From Phycisphaerae bacterium (lineage in GTDB: Bacteria > Planctomycetota > Phycisphaerae > Phycisphaerales > SM1A02), in assembly GCA_002709295.1 (NCBI GenBank), contig PAQL01000030.1, positions 1-45,420 of the forward strand: a stretch of DNA of 45,420 nucleotides. Reading direction: 5' to 3'. Position numbers and translations under genes: made by a program. A model generated the notes under the pieces. It did no database searches. It was not told the origin of the DNA and saw only the letters and a list, made by a program, of their open reading frames with translations. Positions 14,549-22,226 of the stretch are shown piece by piece. The number at the start of each line of letters is the position of its first letter. The first letter of the stretch is position 1.

Positions 14549-17340
14549 AGTTCCGTGCTGCGCATCACGCCTCCGGACCGGGAAGCCGGATCATCATCCG
14601 GCTGGCGACCCTGTTCGCCGGACTGCTCGTCGCATCCACCGTGCATGCCCAGGGATCTCCCCAGCTGGTTCCCGAATCGGTCTCGCCGTCTCCGCTGGTC
14701 ACCAGCGCGATCTCGGCGGAGTTCCTCGGCAGGGAGGAGCAGGCGGCCCTGCGCATCCGACACGGACTCTGGTCGCCTGAGGATCTCTCGGTGGTCCCCG
14801 GTGGTCTGGCGCGGGCGGCGGCCGACGTCGGCCGCTGGGATCTGGTCCTCGAGGACCCCGAGGCCTCCGTCGTGCAGCGCGCGATCGCCCTCCACCATCT
14901 GGGTCGTTCCGCCGAGGCGCTGGACACCCTTCCGCCCGCGGGCGAGGGCGGACTGGCGAGCGCGGCGATCCGGGCGGCGACGGCGCTGTCCGTCGGTGAT
15001 GCGGAACTCGCCCTGGCCGAAGCCGAAGTCGTGATCGACGAGGCCGACGAGACCGACATGGAGCAGGGGCTTCTCGCCATCGACGCCTACCGCACGCGGC
15101 TGGCGGCCGGTGGCGGGCGACCTCGTGACTTCGACGTCATGCTCGAACGTCTGGCCCGCCTGCGAAATCGAGTCGATCGACTCGATCCGCGTCCCCGACT
15201 GCTGGAGGGCGTGCTCCTCATCGAACGGGGCAACTTCGGCGAGGGGGTTCCCGCGCTGCACGAGGCCCTGTCCATGGATCCCCGATCCGCGGAGGCCTGG
15301 GCGACGCTGGGTCGGGTGGCGGCACGACGGTTCGACTTCGACGGCGCGGAACGGGCCGCGGACACGCTGGACCGTCTGGCGGGGGTCTTCGGTGACGACG
15401 GCGCCTCCATCTCCGCGACGACCATCAGGGCCCGGGCGGCACTCACCAGGAACGATCCGGATCTCGCCGCCGGACTTCTGGATCGACTGCTCGAATCGCA
15501 CCCCGATCAGCCGGAGGCGCTGGCGCTGCGGGCGGCGACCGCGGCGGTCCAGTACGACCGTGAACAGGAGGGCGACTGGCTCGCACGTCTCGACGAGGTC
15601 GAGCACCAGTCTCCTCGCGGGTGGTACGAGGTCGGGTCGGCCCTTTCGTTCGACCGCCAATACGACTCCGCGGCGGAGGCCCTGGCCGAGGCCATCCGGC
15701 GTCGTCCTCGATGGCCGGAATCACATGTCGGTCTCGGCATGCTCGAGATGCAGGCCGCCCGGGACGACCGGGCGAGGGAGGCGCTCGAGACCGCGGTGGA
15801 ACTGGATCCGTACCACAAGGGAGCCGCCTTCAGTCTCTTCCTCCTCGAGGAGCTGGCGGACTTCGAGACGATCGAGAGCGAGCACTTCGTCCTGCGATAC
15901 CGACCCGGAGAGGACGAGGTCGTCGCGCTGGGGATGCTCGAGCCTCTGGAGCGGATGCACACCGATCTGGTCGGACGCTTCCGGCACGAGCCCGACCGCA
16001 AGACCGTGGTCGAACTCATGCCCGATCACGAGTTCTTCGCGGTCCGCATCACCGGGATGCCGGCGATCCACACCATCGCCGCCTGCACCGGCCCGTTGAT
16101 CGCGATCGAGGTGCCTCGCGTCGGTTCCCCACGGAAGCACCTGGGGATCTTCGACTGGCTTCGAGTGCTGCGGCACGAGTACGCCCACACGATCACCCTC
16201 AGTCAGACCGGAAACCGGATTCCGCACTGGCTCACCGAGGCCGCGGCGGTCAGCATCGAAGGAGTCCCGCGCACCTACGAGACCTGCGGGCAGCTCGCGG
16301 GCCGATGGCGACAGGGGGATCTGTTCGACCTCGACGAGATCAACTTCGCGTTCATCCGGCCGAAGCGTCCGGGCGATCGATCGATGGCCTACGCCCAGGG
16401 GGCCTGGATGGTGGAGTTCATGAATGAACGCTGGGGCGACCAGGCCCTGGTGGACCTCATGCAGCTCTACTTCGACGGCATTCAGGAGAAGGACGCCATT
16501 CCCGCGGCGCTCGGGATCGGGCGAGAAGAGTTTCACGCCGCCTTCCTCGAGTGGGCCGGCGGTCAGATCCGGGAATGGGGACTCGACCCGAGTCCATCCC
16601 TCGATGAACTCGCGGATCGGATCCGAGAGGAGGATCCGAACCAGCGGGAGGCGATGACCGAGGCTCGACGCGAACGCCTCGCCCGGATCGCGGACCTGGT
16701 CGCGGGCGGCATCGGTCGACCGGCCGGACCGGGCGGCGTCGATCCCCGGGATCCGTCCCGTCTCCACATCGAGGACTGGCCGCAGATCAGGCGACCACCC
16801 GTCGAACTCGATGACGTCGCGCTGGAGACCTTTCTCGAGGAGCATCCGGATCATCCCGATCTTCTCGAGCTCGTGATTCGTCGTCGACTTCGAGTCGACG
16901 AGACGATGGACGACGCGATGGTCGAGCTGCTCGATCGTTACGCGAGCGTCCGCCCCGTCGATCCCTATCCGCATCGGGTGCTGGCCCGTCACCATCTCGA
17001 GCGGGGTGATGCGGAGGCGGTGGTGCCGCACCTCGTCGAGCTCGATCTTCGAAGCGAGAAGGATCCGGGCTTCGCTCTGGAGATCGCCCGGCAGTCTCGT
17101 CGGATCGGCGATCGGTCCCGGGCCTTCGAGGCCGCCGAGCGGGCGGCCCGCATGAACGCCTACGACCCTGCGACCCGGGAACTGGCCGCGTCCTGTTCGA
17201 TCGAGGCCGGTCGGCTCGAGGATGCCCGCCGTCACATCGCCGCCCTGGCGGTGCTGGAACCCCGGCAGCCCCGCCATGCGAAGCGGCTGGAGGCCATCGA
17301 CCGTCTCATCGAACGCCGGAAGGCCGTTCCCGCCGGTTGA
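14545..17340 (+). CDS. Exported TPR protein with a peptidase-MA-like (gluzincin) domain
   Basis: A 931-residue protein with a signal peptide (IIRLATLFAGLLVASTVHAQ). Tetratricopeptide-type helices fill residues ~90-440. A metallopeptidase domain of the peptidase MA-like group follows: FETIESEHFVLRY opens it, the zinc site is HEYAH (residues 544-548), and the third ligand is probably Glu565 in HWLTEAAAVS. Further helical repeats run from ~750 to the end. Length and layout are typical of large planctomycete TPR-gluzincins, whose substrates are not known. It overlaps the LolA-like gene by 4 bp. The intact zinc motif suggests an active enzyme. Confidence 0.82.
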   Translation: MKFRAAHHASGPGSRIIIRLATLFAGLLVASTVHAQGSPQLVPESVSPSPLVTSAISAEFLGREEQAALRIRHGLWSPEDLSVVPGGLARAAADVGRWDLVLEDPEASVVQRAIALHHLGRSAEALDTLPPAGEGGLASAAIRAATALSVGDAELALAEAEVVIDEADETDMEQGLLAIDAYRTRLAAGGGRPRDFDVMLERLARLRNRVDRLDPRPRLLEGVLLIERGNFGEGVPALHEALSMDPRSAEAWATLGRVAARRFDFDGAERAADTLDRLAGVFGDDGASISATTIRARAALTRNDPDLAAGLLDRLLESHPDQPEALALRAATAAVQYDREQEGDWLARLDEVEHQSPRGWYEVGSALSFDRQYDSAAEALAEAIRRRPRWPESHVGLGMLEMQAARDDRAREALETAVELDPYHKGAAFSLFLLEELADFETIESEHFVLRYRPGEDEVVALGMLEPLERMHTDLVGRFRHEPDRKTVVELMPDHEFFAVRITGMPAIHTIAACTGPLIAIEVPRVGSPRKHLGIFDWLRVLRHEYAHTITLSQTGNRIPHWLTEAAAVSIEGVPRTYETCGQLAGRWRQGDLFDLDEINFAFIRPKRPGDRSMAYAQGAWMVEFMNERWGDQALVDLMQLYFDGIQEKDAIPAALGIGREEFHAAFLEWAGGQIREWGLDPSPSLDELADRIREEDPNQREAMTEARRERLARIADLVAGGIGRPAGPGGVDPRDPSRLHIEDWPQIRRPPVELDDVALETFLEEHPDHPDLLELVIRRRLRVDETMDDAMVELLDRYASVRPVDPYPHRVLARHHLERGDAEAVVPHLVELDLRSEKDPGFALEIARQSRRIGDRSRAFEAAERAARMNAYDPATRELAASCSIEAGRLEDARRHIAALAVLEPRQPRHAKRLEAIDRLIERRKAVPAG

Positions 17341-17413
17341 TCAGAATCGAGGAGGCTCCCGCTCGTATCCGTCCATCGGTGGAAACAGGCTTCTCCACCG
17401 CGGTGGCGGCCCC

Positions 17414-17419
17414 TAGACT
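17414..17419 (+). promoter_or_regulatory. Candidate -10 box upstream of the FG-GAP gene
   Basis: TAGACT is the same hexamer found just before the TPP riboswitch. It lies 30 nt before the ATG at 17450, which also has a GGGAG ribosome-binding site, so this transcript would carry a normal short leader. Confidence 0.3.
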
Positions 17420-17449
17420 CGGGTCAGGGACGGGTCCCAAGGGAGCTTC

Positions 17450-18877
17450 ATGAAGCAGGACGATCACAGAACCGGGTGGGCCGGGCTGGCTGCCTCGCTC
17501 GCCGCCATCGTCGGTCTGACGACCGCCGCGGTCGCGGACGGACCGTTCCTCTTCCTGCCCACGATCATCTCCTTTCCAACCCCCCACGCGCCTACCACGG
17601 TGGTGGCGGGGGATCTCGATCTCGACGGGGACGCCGATCTCGTGGTCTCGGGTCGAGGGCCCGACGGACTGGTCTACGTCCTGCTCAACGACGGCGGCTC
17701 CTTCGGCACTCCGGTCGCGTGGGAGGTCGGCACCCAGACCGACGACGTCGCCATCGGAGACCTCGATGGCGACGGGATTCCCGACCTGGTGTTCGCGGTC
17801 CGTTCCCTGCGAGGGCGGCTGGCGGTGTTTCGAGGCCGAGGCGACGGAGCCTTCGAGAAGCCGATCGAACTTCGGCTTGGTCGAGAGGCGCGTGGCGTGA
17901 TCGCCGCCGATCTCGACGGCGACGGAGATCTCGATCTGGCGGGGCTGAACCATCGCGAACCGGAGATCGAGATCCTGCTCAACGATGGCACCGGTGAGTT
18001 CGAACGAGCCCCCTCGCTGCTGGTGGGGGGAGCCGCGATCGGGATTCCCTACCCCCAGGCGATGGCGGTGGAGGACCTCGACGGGGACGGCGACCTTGAC
18101 ATCGCGGTCGTCTGCACCGGCGAGAGCCGGGTTCACTTCATCCGGAACCGGGGTGACGCCACCTTCGATCCCGCGGAAGGCTGGCGCCCGACGAGGGTCG
18201 GCGGCGAAGTCGGGGGCATGAGCGATCTGGTCGTGGGCGATCTCGATCTCGACGGTCGTCCCGACGTGGCGGTGCCGCTGATCCTCCTGGGCGCGGTCTC
18301 GCATCTCGGGGTCTACACCAACCGGGACGATTCGGAGGGCCTGCGGTTCGATCGGAACGTCGCCGCACCCACCACGGATCTCTCCGGTTACGCCTTCACC
18401 ACGACGCTCGGCGACCTCGACGGCGATGGTGATCTCGACGCGGTGGTCGGACAGGCGATCCCCGGTCCCCTCACCGTGCTCGACAACCGCACGGTCCCGG
18501 TGTCCGCCGGCGGCGATGGGGTGATCACCTTCGAGCCGCCTCAGGTCGTCGCCAACGACAACTTCTTCCGGTCACTTTGCACCATCGACGTGGACGACGA
18601 CTGCGATCTCGACATCATCGCGATCGATCTCATCTCCAACGCCGTCTGGGTGCTTCGGAACGAGACGCCGCAGGCCACCGATTGCAGCCGCGGTCTTCGA
18701 GCCGGCGGCAAGGCGCAAGGTCCCCCGGTCCACGAGGCCGTGGCCCGATCGTCGTCCGACCTGCACCTCCGCCCCGTGGATGCGGATCGGGACGGCGACA
18801 TCGACGGGGCGGATGTCGCGATCCTGCTCGAGTCCCTCGGCGGCCGTTCGTCGCCGGACCCGGAGTCCGCCCCATGA
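17450..18877 (+). CDS. Exported FG-GAP/VCBS-repeat beta-propeller protein with dockerin-like C-terminus
   Basis: A 475-residue protein with a signal peptide (LAASLAAIVGLTTAAVAD). At least seven repeats of the type DLDGDGDLDLxxxN follow, for example at GDLDGDGIPDLVF, ADLDGDGDLDLAG and EDLDGDGDLDIAV. These are the calcium-binding blades of integrin-like propellers, usually involved in adhesion or carbohydrate binding. Near the C-terminus (18776-18874) one dockerin-like unit, DADRDGDIDGADVAILL, appears. GGGAG precedes the ATG at 17450. The stop overlaps the next gene's ATG (ATGA at 18874-18877), so the two are coupled. Confidence 0.85.
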   Translation: MKQDDHRTGWAGLAASLAAIVGLTTAAVADGPFLFLPTIISFPTPHAPTTVVAGDLDLDGDADLVVSGRGPDGLVYVLLNDGGSFGTPVAWEVGTQTDDVAIGDLDGDGIPDLVFAVRSLRGRLAVFRGRGDGAFEKPIELRLGREARGVIAADLDGDGDLDLAGLNHREPEIEILLNDGTGEFERAPSLLVGGAAIGIPYPQAMAVEDLDGDGDLDIAVVCTGESRVHFIRNRGDATFDPAEGWRPTRVGGEVGGMSDLVVGDLDLDGRPDVAVPLILLGAVSHLGVYTNRDDSEGLRFDRNVAAPTTDLSGYAFTTTLGDLDGDGDLDAVVGQAIPGPLTVLDNRTVPVSAGGDGVITFEPPQVVANDNFFRSLCTIDVDDDCDLDIIAIDLISNAVWVLRNETPQATDCSRGLRAGGKAQGPPVHEAVARSSSDLHLRPVDADRDGDIDGADVAILLESLGGRSSPDPESAP

Positions 18878-19956
18878 GGTCGTCCCGCCCATGGTTCACG
18901 ACTCCGGCGGTCATGATGCTGCTGTCGGTCGTCGCTGCGTCGCAGGCCGGCGGCGACACCTGCGGTCCCGGCAATCCGCCCTGCGACGAACCGCACGAGG
19001 GCCCCGGGTGTCTCCAGCCACAGTGCTGCGAGATCGTCTGCGAGAACGACGACTTCTGCTGCCAGACCCAGTGGGATCAGACCTGCGCCGATCTGGCGAT
19101 CGAACTCTGTGGCGGGGTTCGATGTCCGGAGGAGGGGGACTGTCTCGAGGTTCACGACACCGGAGGCTGCATCGACGAGGACTGCTGCGAACTCGTGCGC
19201 ATGCATGATCCCTTCTGCGGCTTCGGCACCTGGGACGAGTTCTGCGTGGAGGGCGCCGCGGAGTGGTGCGACGCCACCGTCGAATGTCCCATCGAACCTC
19301 CGGCGACCGCGATCGACGAACAGGAACCCTGCCTCGAGCGCATCAACGACGGATGCGGACCCGGACCCGACGAGCGGTTCATGACCACGCTCGATTGCGG
19401 TGACCTGATCCACGGCAAGACCACCACCTCGACCCCGCGCGACGTCGACGCCTTCGTGCTCGACCTTCCCCCCGGAACTCCGCTGGAGGTCGCGGTCCGC
19501 TCGGAGTTCCCGGGCCGCCTGACCCTGGTGCTGGGGGACTGCGAGGGGCCGATCCGGACCCGACCCGGACCGGCGGTCGAACCATGCGGCGGGGAGGTCG
19601 TCTGGACCTTCGACGTGCCGGACGGCCTGTGGTACCTCGCGATGGAGACCGGCATCGACGGTCGGGTGATGCGGAGCGGCCTGCCCTGCGACGAGATCGA
19701 TCCCGAGGATCCCCCCGACAAGGACGAGGAACCCGAGCCCCGGGTCTTCGGTCTTCACTACCTGCTCTCGGTGGACTGCGTCGCGGCCTGTCCGGGTGAT
19801 CTGGACGGGGATGGAGCGGTCGGAGGAGCCGATCTCGGGCTTCTCTTCGTGCTCTGGGGCCCTTGTTCCGGGAACTGCCCCGGCGACCTCGATGGCGACG
19901 GCCAGGTGGGCGGCTCGGATCTGGGCCTCCTCTTCGTCGCCTGGGGCGACTGCTGA
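18874..19956 (+). CDS. Exported cysteine-rich repeat protein with two dockerin-like repeats
   Basis: A 360-residue protein with a signal peptide (MMLLSVVAASQAGG). Two copies of a Cys-rich unit follow: CCEIVCENDDFCCQTQWD and CCELVRMHDPFCGFGTWD, each then running into a Cys-containing helix (TCADLAIELC, FCVEGAAEWC). Such CC..V(C)..D.FCC...WD..C units occur in secreted myxobacterial and planctomycete proteins and have no assigned function. The middle part (residues ~170-280) looks like a bacterial pre-peptidase C-terminal-type beta domain. The end (19789-19953) has two dockerin-like units, CPGDLDGDGAVGGADLGLLF and CPGDLDGDGQVGGSDLGLLF, each framed by Cys. It is coupled to the FG-GAP gene. Confidence 0.75.
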   Translation: MRSSRPWFTTPAVMMLLSVVAASQAGGDTCGPGNPPCDEPHEGPGCLQPQCCEIVCENDDFCCQTQWDQTCADLAIELCGGVRCPEEGDCLEVHDTGGCIDEDCCELVRMHDPFCGFGTWDEFCVEGAAEWCDATVECPIEPPATAIDEQEPCLERINDGCGPGPDERFMTTLDCGDLIHGKTTTSTPRDVDAFVLDLPPGTPLEVAVRSEFPGRLTLVLGDCEGPIRTRPGPAVEPCGGEVVWTFDVPDGLWYLAMETGIDGRVMRSGLPCDEIDPEDPPDKDEEPEPRVFGLHYLLSVDCVAACPGDLDGDGAVGGADLGLLFVLWGPCSGNCPGDLDGDGQVGGSDLGLLFVAWGDC

Positions 19957-20028
19957 GATCGAGGCAATCGGGTTCTTTGTTTGGTGAGTCGGCCTCGAGA
20001 GGTCACAATGGGTGGCGGAGAAACCCTC

Positions 20029-21060
20029 ATGCCCTGCCATTCGCCCGTCATCGCCCTGTCCACCCTCCTGATCACCGGCGTCGCCGCCGCCCAGACGGTC
20101 GAGTTCGAACTCGACACCCTGGCGAGTTCGTCGACCACCGCCTTCGACTTCGCGATCCCGTTCTCGGGGACCCTGATCGGGGACTACGACGCCAAGACGA
20201 ATCCCGATGGCACCCAGACCAGGCCCGGCCTGTTCGGTGGGAGCGGCAACAACCCGATCGACTGCGACATCACGGTCTCCCTCTCCAGCGATCCGACACC
20301 GACCTCACCCTCCGGCAGGATCGTGCTCGACTTCGACGGCCTCGAATCCAGTCTGCTGCTGGTCGAGGAACTGCAGATCGATCTGCTTGCTGGCTCGCAG
20401 GGATCCGTGGTCGGCACCCTCGGGATCTCCTTCGAGTCGTTCAACACCGTCAATCCGTTCTCGATCTATCCCGGAGGCATTCCGCTCGAGATCCCTCTGG
20501 CGGGCGCCCAGATCCTGCAGAGCGAGTTCGTGCTGGTCGAGCCGACCACGGTCTTCGCCGCTCCCGGTAAGGGCGAGATCGCCTTCAACGCCATCGTGCC
20601 GGTGACCTGGATCGTCGAGTTCGACACCGGTGCCGGTGCCCAGCTTCAGGAGATTCCGGTCGCGCTGCCGTTCATCGGAAGCGTCTTCGGCGAACCGGGA
20701 TCCAGAACGGTCCGGTTCGGCGGAGCGACGGCCGACGCGGGCAACCAGCCTCTCGACCTTCCCGTGGGCCCGATCCCGGTTCCGCTGCCGACCATCACCG
20801 GTGACACCGCGAACCTGCTGTTTTCGGGCGCGGTGACCAGCGTCGACTTCTCGACCAACCTCGAGCTCGACGCGGTGGGAGACGAGATCGAGTCGTTCGT
20901 GCCCGAGGATCTGAACCTCGACGGGTTCGTGGACTCCGCGGACCTCGGTCTGCTCATCGCCAACTGGGGCCTCTGCGACGACTGCCCGGCGGATCTCAAC
21001 GGCGACGGCGTGGTCAGTTCCGCCGACATCGGGCTGCTGATCGCCGCCTGGACCGGCTGA
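20029..21060 (+). CDS. Exported protein of unknown function with two C-terminal dockerin-like repeats
   Basis: A 343-residue protein with a signal peptide (LSTLLITGVAAAQ). A beta-rich, low-Lys body of unknown fold follows (residues ~25-290). The tail (20905-21057) has two dockerin-like units, DLNLDGFVDSADLGLLI and DLNGDGVVSSADIGLLI, joined by WGLCDDCP. ATG 20029 is chosen over ATG 20008 and the TTG at 19981 because GGCGGAG lies 8 nt upstream and the signal peptide then starts properly. It is the last gene of the rightward secretome block and lies 72 nt after the Cys-rich gene. The body is not recognised. Confidence 0.75.
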   Translation: MPCHSPVIALSTLLITGVAAAQTVEFELDTLASSSTTAFDFAIPFSGTLIGDYDAKTNPDGTQTRPGLFGGSGNNPIDCDITVSLSSDPTPTSPSGRIVLDFDGLESSLLLVEELQIDLLAGSQGSVVGTLGISFESFNTVNPFSIYPGGIPLEIPLAGAQILQSEFVLVEPTTVFAAPGKGEIAFNAIVPVTWIVEFDTGAGAQLQEIPVALPFIGSVFGEPGSRTVRFGGATADAGNQPLDLPVGPIPVPLPTITGDTANLLFSGAVTSVDFSTNLELDAVGDEIESFVPEDLNLDGFVDSADLGLLIANWGLCDDCPADLNGDGVVSSADIGLLIAAWTG

Positions 21061-21117
21061 TCCGGCCGATCCCCACGGACATCGTTCAGGCCACCGGTCG
21101 GTCGACGTCGTCGTTCA

Positions 21118-22089
21118 TCAGTTCCCGGTCAGCAGATCGGGCAGGGCCTCGAGATCCAGGTTGCCCCCGCACAGCACCACCCCGATCCGTTCGAGGCCCC
21201 GCTCCCGGAACGCGGGTTGCATCGCCACCGCGATGCCGACCGCGGCACTGGGTTCGATCACGAGCTTCGAGCGTTCGAGCACCAGTCGGAGGGCGGCTCG
21301 GATGTGATCTTCCTGGACCGTGACGATCTCGTCGACGAGGTCCCGGATGATCGGGAACGTCCGTTCTCCCAGGGTGGTTCGCAGACCGTCCGCGATCGTC
21401 GCGGTGGGATCGCCGAGGTGCGGTTGGATCGACCCCGTCTGCTTCGACCGGCAGGCATCGTCCGCGAGCGAGGGTTCGGCCCCGATCACCGTGATCCCGG
21501 CATCCATCCCCTTCATCACGGTGGCCACCCCGGAGATCATCCCGCCGCCGCCGACCGGGACCACGACCGCCTGGAGGTCGGGCACCTGGGCGATGAGTTC
21601 AAGGGCGAGGGTTCCCTGACCGGCGATCACGCGATCGTCGTCGTAGGGAGGGATCACGGTTCCGCCGGTCTTCTCCGCGATGCTGGCGCAGGTCTCGAGT
21701 CGTGACTCGAGGGTCGGCCTGCACGCATGGATGATCCCGCCGTACCCCTCGACCGCACGTCGCTTCACCTCGGGGGCGTTCGTCGGCATCACGATGTGGG
21801 CGGGGACGCCGCGTTCCCGGGCCGCCCAGGCCAGGGCCTGGGCATGGTTGCCGGAAGAGTGGGTCACCACGCCCCGGGCCACGGTCTCGTCGTCGAGGGA
21901 GAGCACCGCGTTCATCGCCCCACGGGCCTTGAACGCCCCGACCTTCTGCAGGTTCTCGCATTTCAGATGCACTTCGCAGCCGACCCGGTCGTCGATGGCC
22001 CGGCAACGCATGACCGGCGTACGGTGGACGAAGGGCTCGATGCGCTGCATCGCCATGCGGACGTCGTCGATCGTGGGGTGGTCGCTCAT
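21118..22089 (-). CDS. Threonine/serine dehydratase or serine-racemase-like PLP enzyme (fold type II)
   Basis: A 323-residue enzyme without the C-terminal ACT-like regulatory domain of biosynthetic IlvA. The PLP lysine lies in KVGAFKARGAMNA, the phosphate loop in SSGNHAQALA, and the glycine-rich phosphate-binding loop in VGGGGMISGV. A Ser-containing C-terminal stretch, CGGN, follows. This size and motif set fits catabolic threonine dehydratase, serine racemase or a related 2-amino-3-hydroxy acid lyase; the exact reaction cannot be fixed. A start at ATG 22089 is preferred to GTG 22092. The upstream gene on the same strand ends 137 nt away behind a hairpin terminator, so it has its own promoter. 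Confidence 0.85.
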   Translation of the reverse strand: MSDHPTIDDVRMAMQRIEPFVHRTPVMRCRAIDDRVGCEVHLKCENLQKVGAFKARGAMNAVLSLDDETVARGVVTHSSGNHAQALAWAARERGVPAHIVMPTNAPEVKRRAVEGYGGIIHACRPTLESRLETCASIAEKTGGTVIPPYDDDRVIAGQGTLALELIAQVPDLQAVVVPVGGGGMISGVATVMKGMDAGITVIGAEPSLADDACRSKQTGSIQPHLGDPTATIADGLRTTLGERTFPIIRDLVDEIVTVQEDHIRAALRLVLERSKLVIEPSAAVGIAVAMQPAFRERGLERIGVVLCGGNLDLEALPDLLTGN

Positions 22090-22135
22090 CACGACCCATG
22101 ATCATCACTTTCAATCGATTCGTCCAACGCGACGC

Positions 22136-22160
22136 CGGCCGGCCCCACCAGGGCCGGCCG
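22136..22160 (-). terminator. Hairpin terminator after the dockerin-tailed C39-like gene
   Basis: CGGCCGGCCC (22136-22145) pairs perfectly with GGGCCGGCCG (22151-22160) around a 5-nt loop. It lies 67 nt past the stop of the upstream minus-strand gene. No T-run follows. Confidence 0.6.
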
Positions 22161-22226
22161 ACATCAAGGTTGAGGAGTCTTTCCACTGGACTCGCTTCCC
22201 GGAAGGGCGTCGTTCTCCTCATTCAT

